From Bacteriovoracaceae bacterium UBA6200 (GTDB taxonomy: Bacteria > Bdellovibrionota > Bacteriovoracia > Bacteriovoracales > Bacteriovoracaceae): a stretch of DNA of 64,000 nt. The stretch covers positions 13,568-77,567 of the forward strand of contig DISW01000009.1 of the NCBI GenBank assembly GCA_002422605.1, given 5' to 3'. Positions 27,059 to 35,889 of this stretch are shown one piece after another. The notes under the pieces were generated by a model. The model saw nothing but the letters and a program-made list of their open reading frames with translations. It was not told the DNA's origin and did not search any database. Position numbers and translations under genes: made by a program. Each line of letters begins with the position of its first letter. The stretch's first letter is position 1.

Positions 27059-27781
27059 TTAACTCAATTGACGCAGTAAAAATGAGCGAACTTCGGAAGG
27101 AAGAAGATCATCTGTCACATGGCCCAAAAGTGCTGTTACTCTTTCAAGTTTCTCTACATCGATATTTTGGTCAATTTGAAAGACCCATTCATCCTCAGTC
27201 ACCAAAGGAGAATCAACATTTCTCTTTGATAAGATGCGTCCAGTTTTAAGCCCCGGGCCATCTTCCCACTCAACGAAAGTTTCCATGAAGAGAAACTGAC
27301 ACTTCGCAATCTCGCCGTCGCCGTGGAGCCAAACAAAAATCTCGACCGGACCATCAGAGCGAAGCCAGTACTTAAGACGTGCTGGTATTTCCAGACCCGC
27401 CTCTACTTTATGAAGGGGTTTTAATCTTTTAACAATGGCTTCTAGATCCAAAAAATTTTGAACTTTATCCAAAACTTCTCTTTTCTTCTGAAACTCGACA
27501 CCAATACGATGTGGTGTGTGCCATTTAACAGTTCCAGAAATATCTAGCCTTGAACCTAACCAATGAATATGGCCTTTAAGGGCAGAGTCTTCTTTAAAGT
27601 TATGTTCGTCCTCTTTTAACGCGAGCTGCATTCCCGTATAAGAAATATCTTTAACCTCATATACCCGAGATGTTTCATCGGACTTAAAAGTCAGGTAGCA
27701 AAAAGGGAACCTTGGTAGCACCCGCTTCTCATGTTTCTCAAAATCACTCTTAATCAAATTAAATCTACGTTCCATGTTCAC
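27059..27781 (-). CDS. PilZ-domain protein
   Basis: 240 residues. The N-terminal half holds a PilZ-like domain: RVLPRFPF (the RxxxR-type site) and later VKDISYTGMQL (the D/NxSxxG motif), followed by WHTPHRIGVEF. The C-terminal half (about 130-240) is unrecognised. PilZ domains bind cyclic di-GMP; here Arg-x3-Arg spacing is close to consensus, so binding is plausible. An HD-GYP protein that could degrade c-di-GMP is encoded at 52476. Confidence 0.82.
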   Translation of the reverse strand: MNMERRFNLIKSDFEKHEKRVLPRFPFCYLTFKSDETSRVYEVKDISYTGMQLALKEDEHNFKEDSALKGHIHWLGSRLDISGTVKWHTPHRIGVEFQKKREVLDKVQNFLDLEAIVKRLKPLHKVEAGLEIPARLKYWLRSDGPVEIFVWLHGDGEIAKCQFLFMETFVEWEDGPGLKTGRILSKRNVDSPLVTEDEWVFQIDQNIDVEKLERVTALLGHVTDDLLPSEVRSFLLRQLS

Positions 27782-27880
27782 CTCATTGTTCTCTTATTGT
27801 AGGTGTTTCAGTAATATACACCAAGCTAGGTAAAGCTTTCTTTTTGCAACACCCAAAGTGCTTTGCTAAATTGGAATGAC

Positions 27881-28525
27881 ATGGAAAAAACTGAAAAAAA
27901 CGATCTTGAAATAGACAATCTCCCTAATCGACTCACTCTTTTTAGAATGTTGATGATTCCAGTCGTGGTCCTCGCCCTTTATTTTACTCAGGATCCACCG
28001 CTGTTTTTAATTCCCTACACCCATTGGCTGGGACATGTGGCCTGCTGGGTTTTTGTCGTGGCCAGCATTACCGATTTTTTAGACGGATATATTGCACGTA
28101 AAAGAAACATCGTTACAGTCTTTGGATCTTTTCTTGATCCCATAGCGGATAAATTTTTGGTGGTATCCGCCCTTCTTATGCTTCTAGGTCTCGGACGGGT
28201 GCATCCCATTGTTGTGATCATCCTGGTCTTAAGAGAAATGTACATGACCTCTTTACGTCTTCTTGCCATGACAGAAGAGGTAGATGTTCCTGTCAGCACC
28301 ATGGGCAAGTGGAAAACCACTGCTCAGATGGTCGCAACTCCTATGCTCATGATCTATGATGATTTCTTAGGATTAAATCTTCCAACCATTGGAACGGCCC
28401 TGATTTATGTAGCGGCCCTCCTTTCTCTTTGGTCAGCGCTTAAATACTCTCTTTCCATGATCGGAAAACTTCGTGAAAAAAGGGCCGAGAAAAGAAGAAG
28501 TAAAAAGACCAAGGCGCATGCATGA
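27881..28525 (+). CDS. pgsA: CDP-alcohol phosphatidyltransferase, PgsA-like
   Basis: 214 residues from ATG 27881 (a TTG at 27863 is open but less likely). CDP-alcohol motif DFLDGYIAR...GSFLDPIADK with all Asp residues, about five membrane helices, and a basic C-terminus. It should make phosphatidylglycerol phosphate. Overlaps serB by 4 bases (ATGA). Confidence 0.92.
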   Translation: MEKTEKNDLEIDNLPNRLTLFRMLMIPVVVLALYFTQDPPLFLIPYTHWLGHVACWVFVVASITDFLDGYIARKRNIVTVFGSFLDPIADKFLVVSALLMLLGLGRVHPIVVIILVLREMYMTSLRLLAMTEEVDVPVSTMGKWKTTAQMVATPMLMIYDDFLGLNLPTIGTALIYVAALLSLWSALKYSLSMIGKLREKRAEKRRSKKTKAHA

Positions 28526-29439
28526 AAAAGTACGTTCTTTGTTGTGTAACAGAAAGAACGATTCCTGAAACTTTTCTGGAAGAGATTTACCATCTCTTAC
28601 ACACCATCGGCGCTCGAGTGGAAAGCCTGCATGATCTCCACTCGGAAAAATTAAAGGCGATTGATATTAATGTCATGATTTCTGATTTTCAGGATCATGA
28701 AAATTTTAAGTTCCAGCTGATGGATATTTCAAATCGCTATCAGATTGATACCGCCTTTATGCCGTTAGACGAATCCCGCTCTAAAAAGAGGCTCATTGTC
28801 TTTGATATGGATTCAACTCTCATCCAACATGAAGTCATTGACGAGATGGCGCTTCAGTACGGTATTGGTGATCAGGTCAAATCAATCACTGAGCGTGCCA
28901 TGAATGGAGAACTTAATTTTAATCAGTCACTCACTGAGCGGGTGAGTCTTCTGAAAGGTTTTCCGAAAGAAGAGATGGAGAAGATTCTTCAGCGCTTGAA
29001 GCTCACTCCCGGTGCCAAAGAATTAATCGCGGAATTAAAAAAACGCGGTTTTAAAACGGCCATTATTTCCGGCGGCTTTAAGTATTTTGCAGAAAGTATC
29101 AAAACTAAATTAGAAATTGATTACGCTTTCGCCAATGACCTGGCATGGGATGACAGGAAACTCAGTGGCCATGTTCTTACTCCTATTTTAAACGCAGAAG
29201 AGAAGGCTCGCCTCTTAGAGGAACTCGCTCAGAAAGAGGGACTCTCATTGGAAGAAACTATTGCCGTCGGGGATGGCGCCAATGATCTTCCGATGCTTTC
29301 CAAGGCCGGAATGGGAATTGCCTTTCACGCCAAAGAAAAAGTAAAGCGCGAAGCCCCTCATCAACTTTCCTTTGGTCCCATGACTTCCATTTTGTATTTT
29401 CTCGGAATACCAGGGAATCACTTCAATGAAGCTTTATAA
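28522..29439 (+). CDS. serB: SerB, phosphoserine phosphatase
   Basis: 305 residues. N-terminal ACT-like region (about 1-80), then HAD motif I FDMDSTL with Asp95 and Asp97, motif II ISGGF, and motif III/IV VGDGANDLPML. Last step of serine synthesis. It is between pgsA (4-base overlap) and an LRR gene (14-base overlap). Confidence 0.95.
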   Translation: MKKYVLCCVTERTIPETFLEEIYHLLHTIGARVESLHDLHSEKLKAIDINVMISDFQDHENFKFQLMDISNRYQIDTAFMPLDESRSKKRLIVFDMDSTLIQHEVIDEMALQYGIGDQVKSITERAMNGELNFNQSLTERVSLLKGFPKEEMEKILQRLKLTPGAKELIAELKKRGFKTAIISGGFKYFAESIKTKLEIDYAFANDLAWDDRKLSGHVLTPILNAEEKARLLEELAQKEGLSLEETIAVGDGANDLPMLSKAGMGIAFHAKEKVKREAPHQLSFGPMTSILYFLGIPGNHFNEAL

Positions 29440-30040
29440 GAGACTTAATGAGGCCCTTAAAGAATCAAATGATGTTCACGCACTAAAGCTCACTATTAAA
29501 AGTGAAGAAATCCCGGAAGAACTTTCTCATTTTCCGAATTTAGAAGAACTTTATCTTGAGGGTCAGTGCACGCATCTATTTGATCTAAGCTGTAAGTGGG
29601 ACAAACTAAAAACTCTCTCGCTGAAATTTCCAAATTTTAAAGACGACGCATCCCCTCTATTTAACCTCCCCTCTCTTCGTAATTTAAAACTGATTCAAAC
29701 TCCTTTAAAGATACTCAGGTTGCCTCTGGGGCACGCCCTGGCGCCACTTCAGTCACTGACCATAAAAGAATGTGGGCTTAAATTTCTTCCGGAAGAAATG
29801 GGTACTTTAAGTACAATAACTGAAATGAATCTTTCTCAGAATGAATTGGAAAATCTTCCTTATTCTTTTAAAGAACTCACACGATTAAAGCGCCTTAACC
29901 TTGATCATAATGCTTTTAAAGTTTTTCCAGACCAGATAAAGATGAATCCTCACCTCACTCACCTTTCTATTGATTTCAATCAATTTGACGAAGATGAAAA
30001 GGCTCGGATTCAGCGTTTTTTTAATATCTATCCACAGTAA
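29426..30040 (+). CDS. Leucine-rich repeat protein
   Basis: 204 residues. From about residue 30 it consists of LRR units of 22-24 residues, such as LKNLKLIQTPLKIL-like and MNLSQNELENLP, LNLDHNAFKVFP. No signal peptide or membrane segment, so it is probably cytoplasmic and acts by protein binding. Overlaps serB by 14 bases and ends one base before the convergent metallo-hydrolase stop. Role unknown. Confidence 0.8.
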   Translation: MKLYKRLNEALKESNDVHALKLTIKSEEIPEELSHFPNLEELYLEGQCTHLFDLSCKWDKLKTLSLKFPNFKDDASPLFNLPSLRNLKLIQTPLKILRLPLGHALAPLQSLTIKECGLKFLPEEMGTLSTITEMNLSQNELENLPYSFKELTRLKRLNLDHNAFKVFPDQIKMNPHLTHLSIDFNQFDEDEKARIQRFFNIYPQ

Positions 30041-31033
30041 TCAGAATACGAGTGACTGACCTTGATCAAGCAGTAAAAACTCCTGATCTTTTTTGGCCTT
30101 CATAAGATCTTTTTCAGGAGTATCAATCGCCTCATCGGACAGTTGAAAAGTTCCAAAATGCATACCGATGGATCTATTCGCTTCCAGATCCTGGTGGGCC
30201 TTCAAAGCTTCTTCAGGATTCATATGGTGGGCCGACATAAACCACTGAGGTTCATAGGCACCAATGGGAAGTAAGGCCAGATCAGGAGCACCTAAACGCA
30301 CTTTAATATCTAAAAAATGGGAGGAGTATCCAGTATCGCCGCCGAAGTAAATTTTTGTGGTATCAGTTGCAATCATGAAGCTTCCCCAGAGACTTTCACT
30401 CTTATCCCATAAGGAGCGGGCCGACCAATGCTTTGCGGGAGTAAAAATAAGGCGATTCCCCTTCACTTTCACTTCTTCCCACCAATCCATGGCCTTAATA
30501 TTTTTTATCCCGGCTTCAGTCAGAATTTTCTCATCCCCCAGTGGGATTAAGAATAAGGGTTTAAACTTTGCATCTAAAAGCTTCAACGTCTCAATGTCCA
30601 GGTGATCGTAGTGATTATGAGAAATCAGGACCACATCAATGGGCGGAAGATCCACCAATAAAACTCCAGGCTCACTCACTCGCTTAGGCCCGACAAATGT
30701 AAAGGGGCTCGCCCGCTCAGAGTAGATGGGATCAGTGATGATATTGAGTCCAGGCAATTGAATCAGAAAAGACGCGTGATTAATAAAGCTCACGACACCT
30801 TTTTCGTCAGAGGCCAGAGGTCTAAAAGGATAATTCTTATTAGGAATGCCCGTGGGCCAGACCGCCTTATCGCCAACCAGCTGCCATTTAAGAACCTGCC
30901 AGAATGACTTTAAATCATCCTGTCCGGGATTATAAAATGTCTTTCCATTATAATGATCGGAAACAGGATAACTCTGGCCCTGAACGAGAGTTGTTAAAAG
31001 GGCCAGAGTTATCAATAAAAAAACTTTTCTCAT
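30041..31033 (-). CDS. Secreted metallo-beta-lactamase-fold hydrolase (UlaG/NAPE-PLD type)
   Basis: 330 residues with a signal peptide (1-19). Metal motif HNHYDHLD, then PAKHW, GGDTGYSSHF and HFGTF, with HHMNPEEAL, match the lactamase_B_2 group that includes NAPE-hydrolysing phospholipase D. Start overlaps the clpB-like stop by 4 bases. A phospholipid or lactone substrate is possible; unproven. Confidence 0.85.
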   Translation of the reverse strand: MRKVFLLITLALLTTLVQGQSYPVSDHYNGKTFYNPGQDDLKSFWQVLKWQLVGDKAVWPTGIPNKNYPFRPLASDEKGVVSFINHASFLIQLPGLNIITDPIYSERASPFTFVGPKRVSEPGVLLVDLPPIDVVLISHNHYDHLDIETLKLLDAKFKPLFLIPLGDEKILTEAGIKNIKAMDWWEEVKVKGNRLIFTPAKHWSARSLWDKSESLWGSFMIATDTTKIYFGGDTGYSSHFLDIKVRLGAPDLALLPIGAYEPQWFMSAHHMNPEEALKAHQDLEANRSIGMHFGTFQLSDEAIDTPEKDLMKAKKDQEFLLLDQGQSLVF

Positions 31034-33429
31034 TGAAGGCTTTGCTCATTCTCATGAGAAGAAGCTGTGTCTGTAATAACTGTCATTTCCTGACCATTCC
31101 ATCCCATAGTAATTTCGCCTTCCGGAAGAATTCCTTCCAGGATTTTCTTAGACAGAGGTCTGGTCACCAATTTTTGGAAAACCGCATTTAAAGGTCTCGC
31201 ACCATATTGGAAATCAAATCCCTGATCCGCCAGGGTTTCATAGGCCTTATCATCAAGCCTTAGAATGACCTTCTTGGATTTTAGACGCTCATTGAGAAGA
31301 CGCACTTGCTTATTCACAAGTTCCTTCATTATGCGTTTATCGAGGCCCTGAAAAGTTAAAATAGCATCAAGACGGCCAAGGACCTCAGGCTTAAAATCTT
31401 CCTTCGGATTCTTCGAGTTCGATGTCATCATGATGATGGTGTTTTTAAAATTTACCGTCCGGCCCTTATTATCGGTCAGGCGTCCGTCATCGAGAATCTG
31501 GAGCAGAATATCTGAGAAATCCGGATGGGCCTTTTCGACCTCATCAAATAATACTACCGCATAAGGCTTACGACGAATGGCCTCAGTTAAGACACCACCT
31601 TCTTCATACCCCACGTAACCTGCCGGAGCTCCAATCAGCTTAGACACAGAATGCTTCTCTGAGAATTCTGATAAATCAAAGCGCACGATATTCTCTTCAT
31701 TATCGAAAAGATACTGAGTTAAGGCCTTGGCCGTTTCAGTCTTACCTACACCGGTTGGCCCCAGGAGGAGGAATGATCCCAGAGGTCTGGTTTCATCTGA
31801 AAGGCCTGCATAACTTGCAATCAGAGTTTCGCTGATCTCGTGGATCGCTTCTTCCTGACCAAAGACTCTTCTGTTTAAAAACTCTTCCAAATGAAGGATT
31901 GAGTCCTGTTTCGATTTTAAAATCTTTTCCAGAGGAATCCCCGTCTGTCGGGAAATCACCTGGGCAATGTGTTTTTTATTCAGAATCCATTCATGCTGAA
32001 AGCTTTCAAGTTCTTTTTCAGTTTGAGGAATAAGCATGTATTTAATCTTTGATGCCTCTTCGTAGTTCTGATTTCTCTCCGCATTCTCGAGCTCAAAACG
32101 TAAGCGGTCGACCCGGTTTTTAATTTCAGAAACTTTCTTAAGAGAGCTGATTTCTTTTTCCCAGTTTTTCTTGCCTTCATTGAATTTAACTTCAAGGGCC
32201 TCGATCTCTTTTTGAAGATCAGTATTATCTTTTTCCATCTGGGCATAAATCTTCTTAGAGCGAAGTTCCGCTTCAAGCTCCACTAATTTTGCCGGCATCG
32301 CTTCCGCTGATAATTTAAGAGCACTGGAAGCTTCATCGAGTAAGTCGATGGCCTTATCCGGCAAGTTCTTGTCAGTGATGTACTGATCAGAAAGGAAAAC
32401 CGCATTGTAGATTGCATCGTCAGAAATCTTCACACCGTGGTGGGCTTCCATTTTCGAGCGCACACCCATTAAGATTTCCACTGAATCCTCTTTACTTGGC
32501 TCATTCACAGGAACTGATCGGAATCTTCGCTCCAGTGCAGGATCATTTAAAATATACTTTTGATATTCATCAAAAGTGGTGGCTCCGATGCAGTGAAGTT
32601 CGCCTCGGGCCAGAGCAGGTTTTAAAAGATTGGCCGCATCCATGGCACCATCAGTTCGACCAGCACCAACGAGTTGGTGAATCTCATCAATAAAGAGCAC
32701 CACTTCGCCTGATTTTGATTTAACAAATTTCAAGAGATTCTGAATGCGCTCTTCAAAGTCACCACGGTACTTTGTTCCTGCCATGAGAGATCCCATCTCC
32801 AGAGAGTAGACCGTTTTCCCTTTCAGAACGTCAGGCACCTGACCTTTTACAATTTGCTCTGCGAGCCCTTCCACGATCGCTGTCTTTCCAACTCCAGCGG
32901 GGCCCACGAGAACTGGATTGTTTTTGGACCTTCGACCCAATATTTCAATGACCGATCTGATTTCTTTGGTTCTTCCGATAACCGGATCAAGTTTTCCACC
33001 TTCGGCCATTTCATTGAGATTGATGAGAAAACTGGGCACCTCCAATTCTTCCGTAGCTTCAGCGAACTTGTTGTAGTCCACTTTTAGCGTTGGGAAAAAT
33101 TGCGGCAAGAATTTTAAAAGAAACTTTTCAGAAACTTCCTGCTTACCTTGCTGAACGGCTTCTCCAGAAGCAACAGTAATCCATTCCTGAAGCTTAGATG
33201 ACATTCTTATGTTATCGATCGAAATCTGGCCCGAGGTGCGCGGCAACTGCGCCAGCAAAGCCTCTACTTCTTTAACGTTATCCTTCATGGCCTTTGAGAC
33301 ATAGGACGATTTATTGAGAATCAACCCTAATAAAAGGTGTTCCGGGAAAAGTTCTGTATTTTTACGTTTTAAGGCCTCAGATTGGGCAATATCCAGAGCG
33401 CCTAAAACAATTTGATCAAATTTATTCAT
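31030..33429 (-). CDS. clpB: ClpB-like AAA+ disaggregase with short middle domain
   Basis: 799 residues. N-terminal Clp_N domain (1-140), first AAA+ with GPAGVGKT and VLFIDEIHQ, a coiled middle segment (about 395-480), second AAA+ with GPTGVGKT and VVLFDEVEKA, and a C-terminal D2-small domain. No IGF/IGL loop for ClpP is visible, which favours a ClpB-type disaggregase over ClpA/C. It is shorter than typical ClpB (about 860), with the shortening mainly in the middle domain. Confidence 0.85.
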   Translation of the reverse strand: MNKFDQIVLGALDIAQSEALKRKNTELFPEHLLLGLILNKSSYVSKAMKDNVKEVEALLAQLPRTSGQISIDNIRMSSKLQEWITVASGEAVQQGKQEVSEKFLLKFLPQFFPTLKVDYNKFAEATEELEVPSFLINLNEMAEGGKLDPVIGRTKEIRSVIEILGRRSKNNPVLVGPAGVGKTAIVEGLAEQIVKGQVPDVLKGKTVYSLEMGSLMAGTKYRGDFEERIQNLLKFVKSKSGEVVLFIDEIHQLVGAGRTDGAMDAANLLKPALARGELHCIGATTFDEYQKYILNDPALERRFRSVPVNEPSKEDSVEILMGVRSKMEAHHGVKISDDAIYNAVFLSDQYITDKNLPDKAIDLLDEASSALKLSAEAMPAKLVELEAELRSKKIYAQMEKDNTDLQKEIEALEVKFNEGKKNWEKEISSLKKVSEIKNRVDRLRFELENAERNQNYEEASKIKYMLIPQTEKELESFQHEWILNKKHIAQVISRQTGIPLEKILKSKQDSILHLEEFLNRRVFGQEEAIHEISETLIASYAGLSDETRPLGSFLLLGPTGVGKTETAKALTQYLFDNEENIVRFDLSEFSEKHSVSKLIGAPAGYVGYEEGGVLTEAIRRKPYAVVLFDEVEKAHPDFSDILLQILDDGRLTDNKGRTVNFKNTIIMMTSNSKNPKEDFKPEVLGRLDAILTFQGLDKRIMKELVNKQVRLLNERLKSKKVILRLDDKAYETLADQGFDFQYGARPLNAVFQKLVTRPLSKKILEGILPEGEITMGWNGQEMTVITDTASSHENEQSLQ

Positions 33430-33504
33430 ACAACACTCCCTTTCGTTATTTATTATTTATAAGATGGGAGTGAAATGAACGTCGTCAAGTGTCAGGATAA
33501 AAGA

Positions 33505-34509
33505 TTATTTTAATTTCAGAATTTTGACCCGTTTATAAGACTCAAGTGATTTAAGAAGTTCGGTTTCCAGTGCTGCGCCGGCCAATACTGCCCCTATCTC
33601 TTTAGCTTCGCTTTTAGAGAGGTCTCTCTTCATAATCTGGTATCGCTCAATCTGGTTTTGATGACAAACTTCCCACTCAAAACTAAATTTTGTTTCAGGA
33701 AAAACCCTTACCAAACGCTCCTGAGGATTTTGCCCTTTATAGCTTCGGGAATAAGCATGCACCGTGAGGGGCAAAAGCCTACGATCTTTCCGTGCCATTT
33801 GAGAAATTCGTTCAATTTCAGAATCCTGTTCCACATAGATAAACTGGTGGCACCAATCATCCTTGCCCGATAGCGGACACTTCCCTTCATTAGGACAAGG
33901 AAAAAGTACTTCATACTTCTGCCCGAGGAGATACTCCCTTATGGTAAGCATCTCTGAAAAAAAACTTTTTGTTCCCGGCTCAATAAAGAGCACATGCTCG
34001 GGCCTGATTTTTTCAAGATAATCAATCGCAACCCGGCTTCCCATCTCATTAGCGGAATGGCCAAACAATACAACCTTTGGCCTTTCATTATTCCAGGTGT
34101 AGTTCCCACTTTGGAACAACTCAGTAGAATGAAACCCTTTCCAAAGTTTCAGACCTTGCTCTCTCATCATGGCCGATTTCTCTACCTGATAGTAAGTACC
34201 TTTGCCGCCAAGATTTTTCCAGGCCAGACTAAATGTTCCTGGGCCCGCCCCTAAATCAACGAAGTCGCACTCTTTCAATTCATCAACCCATTCGTTCGGC
34301 ATCCATTTCAAAACTTCTTCTAACTTAGGAATATTAGTTAAAAGGTAAAACGCCGTATACGCCGCAACTAAACGTGGATCTTTAAGATAATCCCCGATCT
34401 TCTCGCGTTCTTTGGTGAATTTTAACGAAATTTCATCAATGGCCCGAATAAGGTCCGCTTCCGATTTAAAATCGTAGATAAGATGTGGAAGTAACTCGCT
34501 TAATTTCAT
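33505..34509 (-). CDS. Rsm22-like methyltransferase (small ribosomal subunit)
   Basis: 334 residues. SAM-binding DLGAGPGTFSLAW, a HSANEM stretch, and a cysteine cluster PCPNEGKCPLSGKDDWCHQF typical of Rsm22/mitochondrial METTL17 proteins, which may hold an iron-sulfur cluster. C-terminal SKSEAKEIGAVL. Probably needed for ribosome assembly rather than known rRNA methylation. Starts 8 bases after the small secreted protein gene upstream. Confidence 0.85.
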   Translation of the reverse strand: MKLSELLPHLIYDFKSEADLIRAIDEISLKFTKEREKIGDYLKDPRLVAAYTAFYLLTNIPKLEEVLKWMPNEWVDELKECDFVDLGAGPGTFSLAWKNLGGKGTYYQVEKSAMMREQGLKLWKGFHSTELFQSGNYTWNNERPKVVLFGHSANEMGSRVAIDYLEKIRPEHVLFIEPGTKSFFSEMLTIREYLLGQKYEVLFPCPNEGKCPLSGKDDWCHQFIYVEQDSEIERISQMARKDRRLLPLTVHAYSRSYKGQNPQERLVRVFPETKFSFEWEVCHQNQIERYQIMKRDLSKSEAKEIGAVLAGAALETELLKSLESYKRVKILKLK

Positions 34510-34517
34510 ATTTTTTT

Positions 34518-34838
34518 CTAACAGCTATAATCAGCTCGAATGTCCTCATCTACATCAATACAATGATTCTGTAATCTTCGTAAGCTTTTTCTCATTCGGT
34601 CCTGCATACTCTCACATTCATACGGATCAAGCATAAACATGACTGCATTTTCTTTTTCACCAATTCGAAGCCCTTGAATGAAACTTTGGCAATCTATAAC
34701 CACCACGTCTGGTAAGTTTGTTGTTAAGTTAAAACTTCGTTCTAAATTCCTATCCCGAGTCATGCGCTTGACACGAATTTCCTCTGCAAAAGAATTAGAA
34801 AGCACCAAGGACAGCATCAAGCCAAAAATATATTTCAT
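34518..34838 (-). CDS. Small secreted protein with four cysteines, function unknown
   Basis: 106 residues, signal peptide 1-18 (SFA). The mature part has four cysteines (CQSF, YECES, NHCID, final C) that could form two disulfides, and no known motif. Precedes the Rsm22-like gene by 8 bases. Confidence 0.7.
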   Translation of the reverse strand: MKYIFGLMLSLVLSNSFAEEIRVKRMTRDRNLERSFNLTTNLPDVVVIDCQSFIQGLRIGEKENAVMFMLDPYECESMQDRMRKSLRRLQNHCIDVDEDIRADYSC

Positions 34839-34935
34839 ATGTTCTCCGATAAATTCTTATCGGTGAATCGATGAAGGACCGAAGTTCCTAACTGACTAAT
34901 CTACTTCTATGGGCAAGTTTTGCTACCTCCTTCTA

Positions 34936-34960
34936 CTTCCGCCGGCGCCGCCGGCGAAAG
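34936..34960. repeat. GC-rich palindrome upstream of the HNH gene
   Basis: CTTCCGCCGGC-GCC-GCCGGCGAAAG: 11-base arms with one mismatch around a GCC loop, 60 bases before the HNH start. Surrounding bases are AT-rich, so it stands out strongly. It shares GCCGGCGAAAG with the palindrome inside the gene at 35641. Confidence 0.75.
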
Positions 34961-35020
34961 TAAATTCGCTTCAATTTTTTTCTTCTTGACTTATACGTAA
35001 CTTTTCCGTAAAAGTCAAGC

Positions 35021-35872
35021 ATGAAACTTTCACATTTAACAGATCATGCTTTATTTTTTGATACCAAGTCGCTTGTTATACACGAGCGGAGTGTCGTTTT
35101 AAAACTTCTCTATCATCTAAAAGAGATAGATCGAAGGAAGCTCTATTCAGACTATAAATGCTCCTCATTATTTGATTTTTGCGTGAGGGAATTGGGTTAC
35201 TCTGAGGCCAGTGCCCAGAGGAGAATTGTCGCCGCTCGCATGCTTCAGGATATCCCGGAGATTGGTCCGAAACTCAAGGCCGGAAAACTAACACTTACAA
35301 ATATTTCACAAGTGAATCAGTTTTATAAAAACCATTCACCGGAAGAGAAAAAAGAAATTCTTCAGGAAGTAGAAGGTCTTTCAAAGCGAGAGTGCGAGAA
35401 AAAACTTTTCGACTTATCAGGGAAAGAAAATAAACCGGTTGAAAAACAAAAGCGCCTTTCTAAAGATCAGGTGCAGGTGGCGATAGTACTTTCAGATAAA
35501 ACGTTGGAAAAAATTGAACGCTTGAAGTCCCTTTTAGGCCAGGATCTTTCGATGGATGAGTTGGTTCTCTATATGGCCACGGAAGCAATTAAGAATGTAG
35601 AAAAAACTAAATTCAAAACCACTGAAAAACCACGAAGCTCACTTTCGCCGGCGAAAGTCGGACGAGTGGTTCCTGCTGGAGTGAAACGGGATATTTATCT
35701 GCGGGATAAGAAGTGCACTAATTGCGGTTCAATTCACAGGTTAAATTTCGATCACAGAATCCCCTATGCCCGAGGGGGGCCAACGAATAAAGAGAATCTT
35801 AGGCTTTTGTGTTTTCACTGTAATCAGAGAGCGAGGATGCGGGCAGGATTAGGAGTTTCCCCGCCTCCGTGA
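35021..35872 (+). CDS. HNH endonuclease (Bdellovibrionales-type, paralogue-like)
   Basis: 283 residues. N-terminal helical part (DRRKLYSDYKCSSLFDF, LGYSEASAQRRIVAARML) that I recall from multicopy HNH proteins of Bdellovibrio relatives, a linker with a basic stretch (about 190-215), then an HNH domain: CTNCGSIHRLNFDHRIPYARGG, TNKENLRLLCFHCNQRAR, with two CxxC zinc pairs and catalytic DH...N...H. Likely a DNA-cutting or structure-specific nuclease. Palindromes occur before it, in the linker codons (35641) and across its stop (35856), suggesting a mobile or self-propagating unit. Native function unknown. Confidence 0.85.
   Translation: MKLSHLTDHALFFDTKSLVIHERSVVLKLLYHLKEIDRRKLYSDYKCSSLFDFCVRELGYSEASAQRRIVAARMLQDIPEIGPKLKAGKLTLTNISQVNQFYKNHSPEEKKEILQEVEGLSKRECEKKLFDLSGKENKPVEKQKRLSKDQVQVAIVLSDKTLEKIERLKSLLGQDLSMDELVLYMATEAIKNVEKTKFKTTEKPRSSLSPAKVGRVVPAGVKRDIYLRDKKCTNCGSIHRLNFDHRIPYARGGPTNKENLRLLCFHCNQRARMRAGLGVSPPP
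35641..35658. repeat. Perfect 18-bp palindrome inside the HNH gene
   Basis: ACTTTCGCCGGCGAAAGT is its own reverse complement. It falls in the linker between the helical and HNH domains (codons for LSPAKV). It shares the GCCGGCGAAAG core with the upstream hairpin at 34936. Confidence 0.8.
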
Positions 35873-35883
35873 AGGCGGGGAAA
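35856..35883. terminator. GC-rich hairpin spanning the HNH stop codon
   Basis: TTTCCCCGCC and GGCGGGGAAA form a perfect 10-bp stem with an 8-base loop that contains the HNH stop. The gltA stop follows 6 bases later on the other strand. No U-tract follows on the plus strand, so it may be a repeat unit as well as a bidirectional terminator. Confidence 0.6.
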
Positions 35884-35889
35884 TGAGAA

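Noticed and set aside
35856..35883. Hairpin as a simple rho-independent terminator only
   Set aside because: No U-tract on the plus strand and similar GC-rich palindromes at the same gene, so a repeat origin is kept open.
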